Source: Paenarthrobacter sp. DKR-5
GTDB lineage: Bacteria > Actinomycetota > Actinomycetes > Actinomycetales > Micrococcaceae
Assembly (NCBI RefSeq): GCF_018531425.1
Contig: NZ_JAHBOI010000003.1
Coordinates: 1-64,000 of the forward strand
Reading direction: 5' to 3'
DNA length: 64,000 nt
The position numbers were made by a program, and so were the translations under genes. The notes beneath the pieces were generated by a model that saw only the letters and a program-made list of their open reading frames with translations, was not told the origin of the DNA and did not search any database. The first letter of the stretch is position 1. The number at the start of each line of letters is the position of its first letter. Shown here piece by piece: positions 17,920 through 26,089 of this stretch.

Positions 17920-20034
17920 ATGACGCACAACGATGTCCGTTTCCGCCACACCTCAACCCCGGTGGCCGCAGCCGCCGCCCTGGCGATCCTCCTGGCCGGT
18001 GCAGGAGCCGGCCCGGCAGCCGCCGCGCCCCCGCGGCCAGCCGCGCCGCCGTCGTCGCCCGCGTTGCCGTCGGTGCCGGACGTCGCGGCGCCGTTGACCA
18101 ACCTCTCCCACCTGAACTTCCTGCTGGACACCGTCCCGCTCAAGCCGGTGGACGGGCACACCACGTACCAGTTGGACAGCCGCCCCTCGGCCATGGCGCC
18201 GTGGACCTACGCCAACAAGAACGCCGACGGCAGCTACACCCGCGTCGGCGGCGGCAGCAAGGACCCGGCCACCGGCTACTACAGCCAGGGCGCCTTCAAC
18301 GCGGACGACATTGCCCGCACCGCCGTCGTCTACCTGCGGCACTGGCAGCAGACCGGCTCCGCCGCCAGCCGCGACCACGCGTTCGAGGTGCTGCGCGAGC
18401 TGACCTACCTGCAGACCTCCACCGGCCCGAATGCCGGCAACGTGGTGCTCTGGCAGCAGGCGGACGGCACCCTGACCCCCAGCGCCGAGCCGAAGGAGCT
18501 GCCGGATCCGAGTGACTCGGCCGAGTCCTACTGGCTCGCCCGCACCGTCTGGGCGCTGGGGGAGGGGTACGCGGCCTTCAAGTCCGCGGACCCGCAGTTC
18601 GCCGCGTTCCTGCAGGAGCGGCTGCACCTCTCCGTTGCCGCGCTGAACAAGCAGTCGCTGGCCAAGTACGGCCAGTTCGACGTCGCCGACGGCGCCAAGG
18701 TGCCGGCGTGGCTGATCACCGGCGGCGCAGACGCTTCCTCCGAAGCCGTGCTCGGGCTCGCCGCGTACTCCGCCGCCGCCCCGGGCGACGACGCCGCGGA
18801 GGAGGCGCTGCGCAAGCTCACCGAGGGCATCGCGGACATGTCCTCCGGCGACACGCAGCAGTGGCCGTTCGGCGCGATCCTGCCGTGGAACCAGTCCCGC
18901 ACGCTGTGGCACGCCTGGGGCGGGATGGCTCCGGCCGCCGTCGCCACCGCGTCATCGGTGCTGCACCGGCCGGACCTGCTGACCGCCGCCGTCAAGGACA
19001 CGGCCAGGTTCACCCCGCAGTTGCTCGCCGCCGGGGGCCCGGACAACGCGTGGAGCCCGACGCCGGGCGAGGCACAGATTGCCTACGGCGTGGACTCGCG
19101 GGTCGAAGGGCTCGTGGACACCGCCAAGGCCGCGCACGCTCCCGGGCTGCTGGACGTCGCTGCGGTCACCGCCGGCTGGTTCTTCGGCGCCAACCGCAGC
19201 GGCAAGCCGGCGTACAACCCGGCGACCGGCACCGCGATCGACGGTATTGAGACGGACGGCCGGGTCAATCCCAACTCGGGCGCCGAATCGACGATCCACT
19301 CGCTGCTGACCATGCTCGCGCTGGACGCGAACCCCGAGCTGAAGGCCAAGGCCCTGGGCATCAACCGCACCCTTGGCACGGACGGGCTGAAGGTCGTGGA
19401 GGCCGAGTCCGGGGCTGTCTCGGGCGGCACTGTGGTGAAGCCCGCTTCGGCGTGGACCGGGGAGGCCAACATCTCCGGCGGCGCGTACGTTGCACTCGAT
19501 GCGGGTGGGTCCGTGACCGTGCCGGTGCCGGCGGCTGACCAGCCGCGGAACGTGTACCCGATCGTGAACCAGGGTGTTGAACCGGCCGGGAGCACGGCGT
19601 GGAGTGCCAGCACAAAGCTTGGTTCCGCCATGCTCGGGACGACCCCGAACGGCGGCGCCGGAGCCCAGGGCATCACCGGTGCCCCCGGCATCCTCTACCC
19701 GTTCGCGCTGGACCGCGCGCTGCCCGCAGGGGCAACCGCCGTCGTCGGGCGTTCCAACGGACCTGCGTCCATCGACGCCCTGCTGCTCCAGCCGCAGGTT
19801 TCCTCGGTGTCGGTTACCGGCTCCGGCGGGGACTCCACTCTGTACGTCAGCGCCGCGCCCGGTGCGACCGTCCGGAAGGTCGACGTCCCGCAGGGCTACA
19901 AGCTGCAGCAGGAAGCCTTCGACAGCTCGGGCCGGCCCGTGGCTGCGGGAGCTGACAGCAACGGCGCCGACCACTCCGGCCGCGTCACCGTTGCCGCCGG
20001 CGGCTTCACCTGGGTGACCCTGGTCCGCAAGTAG
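17920..20034 (+). CDS. Secreted six-hairpin-glycosidase-like protein with C-terminal beta domain (704 aa)
   Basis: The signal peptide spans about residues 1-38 (hydrophobic AAAAALAILLAG, then AAAAPP). Residues ~75-470 are rich in paired helices: ADDIARTAVVYLRHWQQTG, SYWLARTVWALGEGYAAF, ASSEAVLGLAAYSAAAP, SRTLWHAWGGMAPAAV. This resembles (alpha/alpha)6 barrels of GH9, GH88 and epimerase type. The C-terminal ~200 residues are beta-rich and could be a carbohydrate-binding domain. No family could be fixed by eye. As the only exported enzyme of the operon it probably trims polysaccharide outside the cell before uptake by the importer upstream. Confidence 0.7.
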   Translation: MTHNDVRFRHTSTPVAAAAALAILLAGAGAGPAAAAPPRPAAPPSSPALPSVPDVAAPLTNLSHLNFLLDTVPLKPVDGHTTYQLDSRPSAMAPWTYANKNADGSYTRVGGGSKDPATGYYSQGAFNADDIARTAVVYLRHWQQTGSAASRDHAFEVLRELTYLQTSTGPNAGNVVLWQQADGTLTPSAEPKELPDPSDSAESYWLARTVWALGEGYAAFKSADPQFAAFLQERLHLSVAALNKQSLAKYGQFDVADGAKVPAWLITGGADASSEAVLGLAAYSAAAPGDDAAEEALRKLTEGIADMSSGDTQQWPFGAILPWNQSRTLWHAWGGMAPAAVATASSVLHRPDLLTAAVKDTARFTPQLLAAGGPDNAWSPTPGEAQIAYGVDSRVEGLVDTAKAAHAPGLLDVAAVTAGWFFGANRSGKPAYNPATGTAIDGIETDGRVNPNSGAESTIHSLLTMLALDANPELKAKALGINRTLGTDGLKVVEAESGAVSGGTVVKPASAWTGEANISGGAYVALDAGGSVTVPVPAADQPRNVYPIVNQGVEPAGSTAWSASTKLGSAMLGTTPNGGAGAQGITGAPGILYPFALDRALPAGATAVVGRSNGPASIDALLLQPQVSSVSVTGSGGDSTLYVSAAPGATVRKVDVPQGYKLQQEAFDSSGRPVAAGADSNGADHSGRVTVAAGGFTWVTLVRK

Positions 20035-20060
20035 GCCCCGGCGCACCCTCGCGCTAACTG

Positions 20061-20130
20061 GGATCCGCTGTCGTTTCGTCAACCGCTGCTGAATTAGCAC
20101 TGGCGGTTGACTGAAACGGCAGCGGATTCC
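20061..20130. repeat. Nested extragenic palindrome, copy 1
   Basis: An imperfect inverted repeat with arms GATCCGCTGTCGTTTCG-TCAAC against GTTGA-CTGAAACGGCAGCGGATTC and the inner palindrome TGCTGAATTAGCA at the tip. It sits between the stop of the secreted-protein gene and the stop of the convergent DUF4236 gene. A diverged second copy is at 21425-21492. Two copies in 1.4 kb, both extragenic, suggest a REP-like repeated family; the copy here could also end both transcripts. Confidence 0.75.
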
Positions 20131-20144
20131 GCTATGCGTCTCTT

Positions 20145-20306
20145 CTAGAGACGCCAGGAAATGCCCTTGCCGAGACGGATCGTGATGCGTCCCCGGCTGT
20201 TGAGGGTGATCGGTCCCGCTTTGCGCGACACCGAGACGCCGCTCTTCGAAACGTTCAGGCGTGTGTTCTTTCCGAGCTTCTTTGTTCTGCGAAAGATGAG
20301 TCCCAC
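20145..20306 (-). CDS. DUF4236 family small protein (53 aa), paralogue of the 754-915 gene
   Basis: The GTG start follows AAAGGAAC and gives MGLIFRRTKKLGKNTRL, ending TIRLGKGISWRL. It has the same length as the protein at 754-915 and differs by a handful of residues, nearly all conservative. It lies 45 bases downstream of the Excalibur lipoprotein gene on the same strand and could be co-transcribed with it. Function unknown; too short for common ORF cut-offs. Confidence 0.78.
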   Translation of the reverse strand: MGLIFRRTKKLGKNTRLNVSKSGVSVSRKAGPITLNSRGRITIRLGKGISWRL

Positions 20307-20351
20307 AGGCGTTCCTTTCTCGTGTTTGGCCGTGTGATGGGCGGCCGTTCG

Positions 20352-21017
20352 TTAGTTGCAGCCGATGCCGTCGTGATTGCCATCAAGGTGATAGATGTCC
20401 ACCCCGATGACGCGGACCGGGCCGGCTACATAGGCGGGGCCGTTTCCGCTACCGCCGGCGCAATCGACGTCGGACGCGATCGGAACGCAGGCGCCGGCGT
20501 AGTTGGGGTCGCAGCCTGACGGGGCCGGTGCCGGCGCGGGTGCAGCTGCGGGCACGGGTGCTGGGGCGGGCGGAGCCGGCGGCGGTGCGACGTAGGTGCC
20601 AACGCCGGTTACCTGCGCCACTGGGTTGCGCACGACCACGTTGCTGACGAGCTTCCGGTCCGACTCGACGCCGTTCGTCAGGGTCACCTTGTAAGTGAGC
20701 TTGCGCTGGCCTGCCACTCCTGCCACGAGCAGTGCGGTCCGGCCCTTGTCCAGGTTCGGATCGGACTGGGAACGCTTCGCAAACGCCACGACTTCTGTCT
20801 TCACCTCGTCGCGGTACGTCACGACTGCCGGCGTCTCGGTGGGCGTGGGTGTTTCCGTGGCGGAAGGAGATTCGTTCGGCGTTTCGACTGTCGAAGCTGC
20901 GCTGACCGGTGAGGCGCCAACGGGCGAAGCGTTTGTTGACGCAGAGCCGCACCCCGCGGTGACCGTGACTGCGGCGACTGCGAGCGCCGCGAGAAGACAG
21001 TTCTTTTTGGTCGTCAT
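20352..21017 (-). CDS. G5-type and Excalibur-domain lipoprotein (221 aa)
   Basis: The signal peptide ends in lipobox VTAGC. A Thr/Pro/Ser/Glu-rich linker follows, then a ~75-residue region (VTYRDEVKTEVVAFAKRSQ, RKLTYKVTLTNGVE, VVVRNPV) with the pattern of a G5 domain. After a Pro/Ala linker comes a C-terminal Excalibur domain, ending DVDCAGGSGNGPAYV and DIYHLDGNHDGIGCN, with an EF-hand-like D-x-N-x-D-G calcium loop and paired Cys. Expected outside the membrane, interacting with cell wall or extracellular matter. The usual DRDGDG is here DGNHDG, still able to bind calcium. Confidence 0.85.
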   Translation of the reverse strand: MTTKKNCLLAALAVAAVTVTAGCGSASTNASPVGASPVSAASTVETPNESPSATETPTPTETPAVVTYRDEVKTEVVAFAKRSQSDPNLDKGRTALLVAGVAGQRKLTYKVTLTNGVESDRKLVSNVVVRNPVAQVTGVGTYVAPPPAPPAPAPVPAAAPAPAPAPSGCDPNYAGACVPIASDVDCAGGSGNGPAYVAGPVRVIGVDIYHLDGNHDGIGCN

Positions 21018-21424
21018 CGACCTAACCCCCAGATATCCAATGCTGTTGACCTTTGCGCGCCTGGCATGGGGTTTTGCGGAGATCGACCTTTGGAGGACCC
21101 GCTCAGCTTTCCCCAGCTAGTAGCGTCCAGCAAATTGTCACACGAGAACCGCTGGTGAAGCGCAAGGCAGCCGAAATTTAGGTCTTGATGATCGGCCGAT
21201 GTGAATCCATGCTTGGGGCATTTAGGTTTCGGGAGAGGTCATGGGGTTTTTTTCGAGGCGTTTCGTGCCGAGGTCAGTGCGCAGAGCAGTCCATCCTGTC
21301 CGGGCGGTGAAGCGGGCGGTCACGCCGGTATACCGCCATGGTTCGTGTCCGGTTGCCCACCGAAGTTACGAAGCCATGGCGAAGTGCCGCCGCTGATTGA
21401 CCCCGTTCGCTGGTCCACCCGTCT
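21018..21424. other. Intergenic region, no gene seen
   Basis: About 400 bases upstream of the lipoprotein gene and before the palindrome copy at 21425. Nothing with coding character on either strand; the lipoprotein promoter must be at its left end. Confidence 0.5.
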
Positions 21425-21492
21425 GCTGCTGTCGTTTCGGTCGACTTCTGCTGAATTAGCACTAGCGGCTGACTGAAACGGCAGTGGATTCC
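21425..21492. repeat. Nested extragenic palindrome, copy 2
   Basis: It has the same architecture as 20061-20130: GCTGCTGTCGTTTCGGTC, then CTGCTGAATTAGCACTAGC at the tip, then GACTGAAACGGCAGTGG. Many positions match copy 1 exactly, while the arms have diverged. Here it is not next to a gene end. Confidence 0.75.
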
Positions 21493-21530
21493 GTTGCTGG
21501 GCAGCCAACTGCCGGCAGCTCCCTCCGCCT

Positions 21531-21589
21531 GGGGAGGTAAAACCGGGGTTTGAAGCGCGAAGGGGCCCGAATCCGCAGTTTTACCTCCC
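21531..21589. repeat. Inverted repeat upstream of RNase J
   Basis: GGGAGGTAAAAC (starting 21532) and GTTTTACCTCCC (21578-21589) are perfect 12-base inverted copies separated by 34 bases, ~145 bases before the RNase J start. It could be a terminator-like or regulatory stem in the 5' leader. RNase J autoregulation through leader structure is conceivable but unproven. Confidence 0.5.
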
Positions 21590-21734
21590 GGGGCGGACGC
21601 CGGGCAGCAGCACAGGGCAGCCCGGACAGGGAAGCCCCCGAACCCCGCCGCCGCCTTTTGCGCGGGTTCATGAAACAATGGCTGAGACAGCCTTACGCCT
21701 CGCCCGGAAAATGCTCCGCAGGCTGAGCCGGCTG

Positions 21735-23438
21735 ATGACCACCTACGAAAGTGAATCTTTGAAGCAACCTCAGCAGCACGAGTCCGCCCCGCCCGCCCTC
21801 GCGAAGGGCGCCATGAGGGTGGTGGCGCTGGGAGGTCTCGGCGAAATCGGCCGCAACATGACGGTGTTCGAATTCGGCGGCAAGCTCGTCATTGTGGACT
21901 GTGGCGTGCTGTTCCCCGAGGAGCACCAGCCCGGCATCGACGTGATCCTCCCGGACTTCACCTCCATCCGCGACCGGCTCGACGACGTCGTCGCCCTCGT
22001 CCTGACGCACGGCCACGAGGACCACATCGGCGGTGTCCCGTACCTGCTGCGCGAACGCCGTGACATCCCGGTGGTCGGTTCCAAGCTCACCCTGGCCTTC
22101 GTCAAGGCCAAGATGAAGGAACACAACATCAACCCGCGCCTGGTCCAGGTCAAGGAGGGCACCAGCAAGGGCTTCGGGCCGTTCAACCTGGAGTTCTTCG
22201 CGGTCAACCACTCCATCCCGGACGGTCTCGCCGTCGCGATCAAGACATCCGCGGGCACTGTCCTGCACACCGGCGACTTCAAAATGGACCAGTTCCCGAT
22301 GGACGCCCGCATCACCGACCTGGCCGGTTTCGCGCGGCTCGGCGTCGAGGGCGTGGACCTGTTCCTGACCGACTCGACCAACGCCGAGGTGCCCGGGTTC
22401 ACCATCTCCGAAGAGGATCTGGCCCCGGCGATCGACACCGTCTTCCGCACATCGCAGCGCAAGATCGTCGTCTCCAGCTTCGCCAGCCACGTGCACCGCA
22501 TCCAGCAGGTCATGGACGCCGCGCACCGGCACGGCCGCAAGGTCGCCTTCGTGGGCCGCTCGATGGTCCGCAACATGGGCATTGCCCGCGAACTGGGCTA
22601 CCTGAACGTGCCGCGCGGCATCCTGATCGACTTCAAGGCCGCGCAGAAGATGCCGGACAAGAAAGTGGTGCTGATCTGCACCGGTTCGCAGGGCGAGCCG
22701 ATGGCGGCGCTGGCCCGGATCGCGAACCACGACCACGAGATCGAGGTGGGCGACGGCGACACCGTACTGCTGGCCAGCTCGCTGATCCCCGGCAATGAGA
22801 GCGCCATCTACCGGCTGATCAACGACCTGACCCGCCTCGGCGCCAATGTGGTGCACAAGGGCAACGCGAAGGTGCACGTCTCCGGCCACGCCAGTGCGGG
22901 CGAGCTCGCGTACTGCTACAACGTGGTCAAGCCGCGCAACGTCATGCCGGTGCACGGGGAGTACCGCCACCTCATCGCCAACGGCGACATCGCCATCAAG
23001 ACCGGCGTGAACCCGGACCAGGTCATCATCGGCGAGGACGGCGTGGCCGTGGACCTGCAGAACGGCAAGGCGGTCATCTCCGGCAAGGTCCAGGCCGGCT
23101 ACGTGTTCGTCGACGGGCAGACCGTCGGCGGCGCCACCGAGGAGTCGCTGGAGGATCGGCGCCGGCTGGCGGAGGAGGGGCTCATCACCATCCTGGCAAT
23201 CGTCGATCCGGATACGGCCAAGCTGGCCGAGGACCCGGAGTTCTTCGTCCGCGGCTTCGTGCACGAACCGGACGACTTCACTCCGGCCGTCCAGGCGGTC
23301 GAGCGGGCGCTGGGCAGCCTGCCGCGCAACCACTCGGTGGAGCAGGTCGAGTCCCTGATCGAGTCCACAGTGGAACGCTGGATGCAGCGCACCTACCGCC
23401 GCAAGCCGCTGATCACCGCGATCGTCGTCGACGCGTAG
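21735..23438 (+). CDS. rnj: Ribonuclease J (567 aa)
   Basis: A metallo-beta-lactamase/beta-CASP RNase combining 5'-3' exonuclease and endonuclease activity, central to rRNA maturation and mRNA decay in actinobacteria. Visible features are LGGLGEIGRNMTVFE, the zinc-binding THGHEDHIGG, the beta-CASP region with LLASSLIPGNESAIYRLIN, and VSGHASAGELAYCYNVVKP followed by PVHGEYRHL. ATG 21735 is chosen because homologues begin shortly before the GLGEIG motif; an in-frame ATG at 21678 would add 19 basic residues. Often dapA lies directly upstream, but not here. Confidence 0.93.
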   Translation: MTTYESESLKQPQQHESAPPALAKGAMRVVALGGLGEIGRNMTVFEFGGKLVIVDCGVLFPEEHQPGIDVILPDFTSIRDRLDDVVALVLTHGHEDHIGGVPYLLRERRDIPVVGSKLTLAFVKAKMKEHNINPRLVQVKEGTSKGFGPFNLEFFAVNHSIPDGLAVAIKTSAGTVLHTGDFKMDQFPMDARITDLAGFARLGVEGVDLFLTDSTNAEVPGFTISEEDLAPAIDTVFRTSQRKIVVSSFASHVHRIQQVMDAAHRHGRKVAFVGRSMVRNMGIARELGYLNVPRGILIDFKAAQKMPDKKVVLICTGSQGEPMAALARIANHDHEIEVGDGDTVLLASSLIPGNESAIYRLINDLTRLGANVVHKGNAKVHVSGHASAGELAYCYNVVKPRNVMPVHGEYRHLIANGDIAIKTGVNPDQVIIGEDGVAVDLQNGKAVISGKVQAGYVFVDGQTVGGATEESLEDRRRLAEEGLITILAIVDPDTAKLAEDPEFFVRGFVHEPDDFTPAVQAVERALGSLPRNHSVEQVESLIESTVERWMQRTYRRKPLITAIVVDA

Positions 23439-23477
23439 ACGCCTGCCGCTCAGCGGCTCCGGCTTTCGAAAGCTGCT

Positions 23478-23518
23478 GCGAACCGGTCACCCCCGCGAGA
23501 AGGTGGTGACCGGTTCGC
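23478..23518. terminator. Bidirectional hairpin between RNase J and the phosphatase gene
   Basis: GCGAACCGGTCACC (23478-23491) and GGTGACCGGTTCGC (23505-23518) are perfect 14-bp arms with a 13-base loop. The loop and one arm include the last codons and stop of the leftward phosphatase gene. It serves both convergent genes. Confidence 0.8.
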
Positions 23519-24071
23519 CGTTTAAGTACTCCAGTTGCCAGCCCTCGACGGCGTGGTGGTGCGCGAGGTTCAGCACTGCGTTGTCGATGCTCTGCAGTTT
23601 ACGGCCGACGGCGCGGCTCAGGCTGACGCGGATCAGCGTTCCGTGCGTGACGACGAGGAGCCGCTGCCCGCGGAACTCCTCCGCGAGGGCTTCCAGGGCG
23701 GCGAGGCCGCGGTCCGCGGCTTCGTCCTCGCTCTCGGCGCCGCGGAAGCCGCCGGGGATGCGCATCTTGTCGAGCTCGGGCCCGTCCTGCATGCCCTCGG
23801 CCGGGCCGAAGTCCCGCTCGGTCAGCTCCGGAACCCTGCGTGCGACGCTGGTCCCAAGCCCGGCGGCGATCAGGTCCGCCGTCTCCGCGGCCCGGACGAG
23901 CGGGGAAGACACGACCGCGTCCCACTCGTAACCGGTAAGGGCGGCGACAGCGTCCCGGGCCTGGCCGCGGCCGATATCGTTGAGCGGAATGTCGGAGGAG
24001 CCCTGCAGCCGGCGCTGCGCGTTCCAGTCGGTCTGGCCGTGGCGGATAAGCGCGAACGTTGTGAGGGTCAT
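23487..24071 (-). CDS. Histidine phosphatase family protein (194 aa)
   Basis: FALIRHGQTDWNAQRRLQG holds the catalytic RHG motif with the phosphorylated His; the second catalytic His is in LLVVTHGTLIRV. These are marks of the phosphoglycerate-mutase-like phosphatase family, whose substrates range from sugar phosphates to cofactors. The ATG at 24071 starts MTLTTFALIRHG; the longer frame upstream is not family-like. Substrate unknown. Its 3' end is built into a terminator hairpin. Confidence 0.9.
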   Translation of the reverse strand: MTLTTFALIRHGQTDWNAQRRLQGSSDIPLNDIGRGQARDAVAALTGYEWDAVVSSPLVRAAETADLIAAGLGTSVARRVPELTERDFGPAEGMQDGPELDKMRIPGGFRGAESEDEAADRGLAALEALAEEFRGQRLLVVTHGTLIRVSLSRAVGRKLQSIDNAVLNLAHHHAVEGWQLEYLNGEPVTTFSRG

Positions 24072-24129
24072 GCTTCCATTCTGCCGGACGGCCTTGAACC
24101 CGCGAGGGCCTGGACCGGCGTGAGCCCGC

Positions 24130-24945
24130 TCAGATCGCGTTCCAGCCGCCGTCGGAGGGCAGGACGACGCCGTTGACGTTGGTGCCGTCGTCACTGAGCA
24201 GGAACGTGATGGACGCGGCGAGCTCGGCGGCTTGGGCGGGCGTGCCGACGTTGGCCTGCATGAACGGGCCGAGGCGCTGGGCGGCGAGCTCAGAGGCGAA
24301 ATGCGCCTCGATGTTGGTGATCGTCGCGCCGGGGGCGACGGTGTTGAACCGCAGCCCGCGCGGGCCGTACATCACGGCGGAGTTCCGGGTGATGCCGACG
24401 ACGGCGTGCTTGGACGCCGTGTAGGCGACGCCGGCGGCGGAACCGCGGATGCCCGCCTCGGAGGAAACGTTGACCACGGAGCCGTGGCCGGCGTCGAGCA
24501 TCAGCGGCACGACGGCGCGGGTAAGCCGGATGATGGCGGTGACGTTAACCCGCATGACCCGCTCCCAGGTCGCGTCGTCGAGTTCGTGGACCGGGGCGAA
24601 GCTGTCCATGATGCCGGCGATGTTCGCGAGCCCGTCCACCCGTCCGCCGGCCGCGGCGACCACCTCGGCGACGACCTCCTCGGACGAAATGTCCCCGGCG
24701 ACCGGCACCAGGTCCAGGTCACTGTGCTCGCGGACGAGTGCGTCGAGCCGTTCCTGGCTCACGTCCGCCGCGACGACGCGGCCGCCCTCGCGCGCCACCC
24801 GCAGGGCCGTCGCCAGCCCGATGCCGGAACCCGCGCCGGTGACGATGACCGTGCGGCCCTCGAACCGCCCGGGAACGATGCGTTCCTGCCAGGGAGCGGG
24901 TGCGGGTGCAGCTGCGGCGTCCGCGGGCGTGGCGTCGGTGCTCAT
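24130..24945 (-). CDS. SDR family oxidoreductase (271 aa)
   Basis: Classical short-chain dehydrogenase: the NAD(P) motif TGAGSGIG follows VIVT, NIAG (ANIAG) comes in mid-protein, SSEAG carries the catalytic Ser and YTASK the catalytic Tyr/Lys. The N-terminus has a ~30-residue Ala/Pro-rich extension. AADVS after the second strand (Asp) favours NAD over NADP. Substrate unknown. Divergent from another SDR gene at 25111. Confidence 0.9.
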   Translation of the reverse strand: MSTDATPADAAAAPAPAPWQERIVPGRFEGRTVIVTGAGSGIGLATALRVAREGGRVVAADVSQERLDALVREHSDLDLVPVAGDISSEEVVAEVVAAAGGRVDGLANIAGIMDSFAPVHELDDATWERVMRVNVTAIIRLTRAVVPLMLDAGHGSVVNVSSEAGIRGSAAGVAYTASKHAVVGITRNSAVMYGPRGLRFNTVAPGATITNIEAHFASELAAQRLGPFMQANVGTPAQAAELAASITFLLSDDGTNVNGVVLPSDGGWNAI

Positions 24946-25110
24946 GCTGATCTCCTTCGATGCTGGGCTTCCGCGGCCAACCTAACCGAGAACGGGGAGG
25001 AAATCGAGAGTGATGTCCTCAGCGCGCGGACGGCGGACCGCCGGTGGAACAACGGGGGCCGCCCCGCCGTTCTACCCAGCGGTAACCATGACCCGATGAA
25101 GGACGGACCC

Positions 25111-25953
25111 ATGAGCGAGCGCACGATTGTCATCACCGGAGCCAGCGACGGGATCGGGGCTGCGGCGGCGCGGGTGTTCACCCGCTTCGGCGAGAAGGTC
25201 GTCGTCGTCGGCCGCTCCGCGGAAAAGACCAAGCGGATTGCCGACGAACTGGGGGCGGAGCACTTCGTCTCCGACTTCGCCGAGCTCGCGCAGGTCCGGG
25301 AGCTCGCCGCGGCGCTGAAGGAGAAGTACCCGCGGATCGACGTGCTCGCCAACAACGCCGGCGGCATCATGGGGGAGCGGCAGCTGACCGTGGACGGGCA
25401 CGAAAAGACCTTCCAGGTGAACCACCTCGCGCCGTTCCTGCTCACCAACCTGCTGATGGACACGCTGGTGCAGAGCAAGGCGCGGGTCATCAACACCTCC
25501 AGCGTCGCCAACGTGATCTTCGCGCGGTTCGACATCGACGACCTCGACGCCGAACGCAAGTACTCGCCGAACAAGGCCTACGGGGATAGCAAGCTCGCCA
25601 ACATCCTCTTCACCAAGGAACTGCACCGCCGGTTCGCTTCGGAGGGGATCACGACGGCGGCGTTCCACCCCGGCGGCGTGGCCACCAACTTCTCGGCCGA
25701 TTCGACCAGCCCGATGCGCCACGCTTACAACTCGGTGCTGCGCCGGCTGATGCTCACCCCCGAACAGGGTGCGGACACGCTGCTCTGGCTGGCGACGGCC
25801 GAACCGTTCAAGGACTGGATCCCCGGCGAGTACTACGCCAAGCGCAAGGTCGCCCGGGCGAACAAGGTCGCCTCCAACCCGGAGATCGCCAGGCAGCTTT
25901 GGGAGCGCAGCGAGGACATGGTCAAGGAACAGCTCGACCCGACCCTCGGGTAG
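25111..25953 (+). CDS. SDR family NAD(P)-dependent oxidoreductase (280 aa)
   Basis: TIVITGASDGIG is the dinucleotide motif, with VVVGRS following (Arg suggests NADP). NNAGG, NTSSV and YGDSK complete the active-site set. It resembles the retinol-dehydrogenase-like/WW-oxidoreductase branch by length and by YGDSKLANILFTKEL. ATG 25111 follows GGACGGACC; an in-frame ATG at 25096 is possible. Physiological substrate unknown. Confidence 0.88.
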   Translation: MSERTIVITGASDGIGAAAARVFTRFGEKVVVVGRSAEKTKRIADELGAEHFVSDFAELAQVRELAAALKEKYPRIDVLANNAGGIMGERQLTVDGHEKTFQVNHLAPFLLTNLLMDTLVQSKARVINTSSVANVIFARFDIDDLDAERKYSPNKAYGDSKLANILFTKELHRRFASEGITTAAFHPGGVATNFSADSTSPMRHAYNSVLRRLMLTPEQGADTLLWLATAEPFKDWIPGEYYAKRKVARANKVASNPEIARQLWERSEDMVKEQLDPTLG

Positions 25954-25982
25954 CCGCGCAGGCCTTACTTCGCGGGGAGGTC

Positions 25983-26071
25983 CCGCCAACTCTGCCCGCC
26001 GTTGCCTCCGGACCGGGACCGTGAGGGCTCTTGGAGCGCGCCCGCAGCCCGTCCGCGGGCAGAGTTGGCGG
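25983..26071. repeat. Inverted repeat pair between convergent genes
   Basis: CCGCCAACTCTGCCCGC (25983-25999) and its exact complement GCGGGCAGAGTTGGCGG (26055-26071) flank 55 bases. A direct GCCGCGCAGGC also lies at both outer edges. The repeat sits between two convergent stop codons and looks like a paired extragenic repeat or a large terminator. Confidence 0.65.
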
Positions 26072-26089
26072 CGGAGGCCGCGCAGGCAG

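Noticed and set aside
16638-18515. 625-aa plus-strand frame crossing two genes in another phase
   Set aside because: Arg/Pro/Gly-rich out-of-frame reading of the second GH130 gene and the secreted protein.
20061-21492. CRISPR-like or attachment-site interpretation of the two repeated palindromes
   Set aside because: Only two diverged copies, each internally palindromic, with no regular spacers, cas genes or integrase nearby.
21693-23333. 546-aa minus-strand frame opposite RNase J
   Set aside because: Antisense shadow with His/Asp/Val bias; RNase J motifs on the plus strand are unambiguous.
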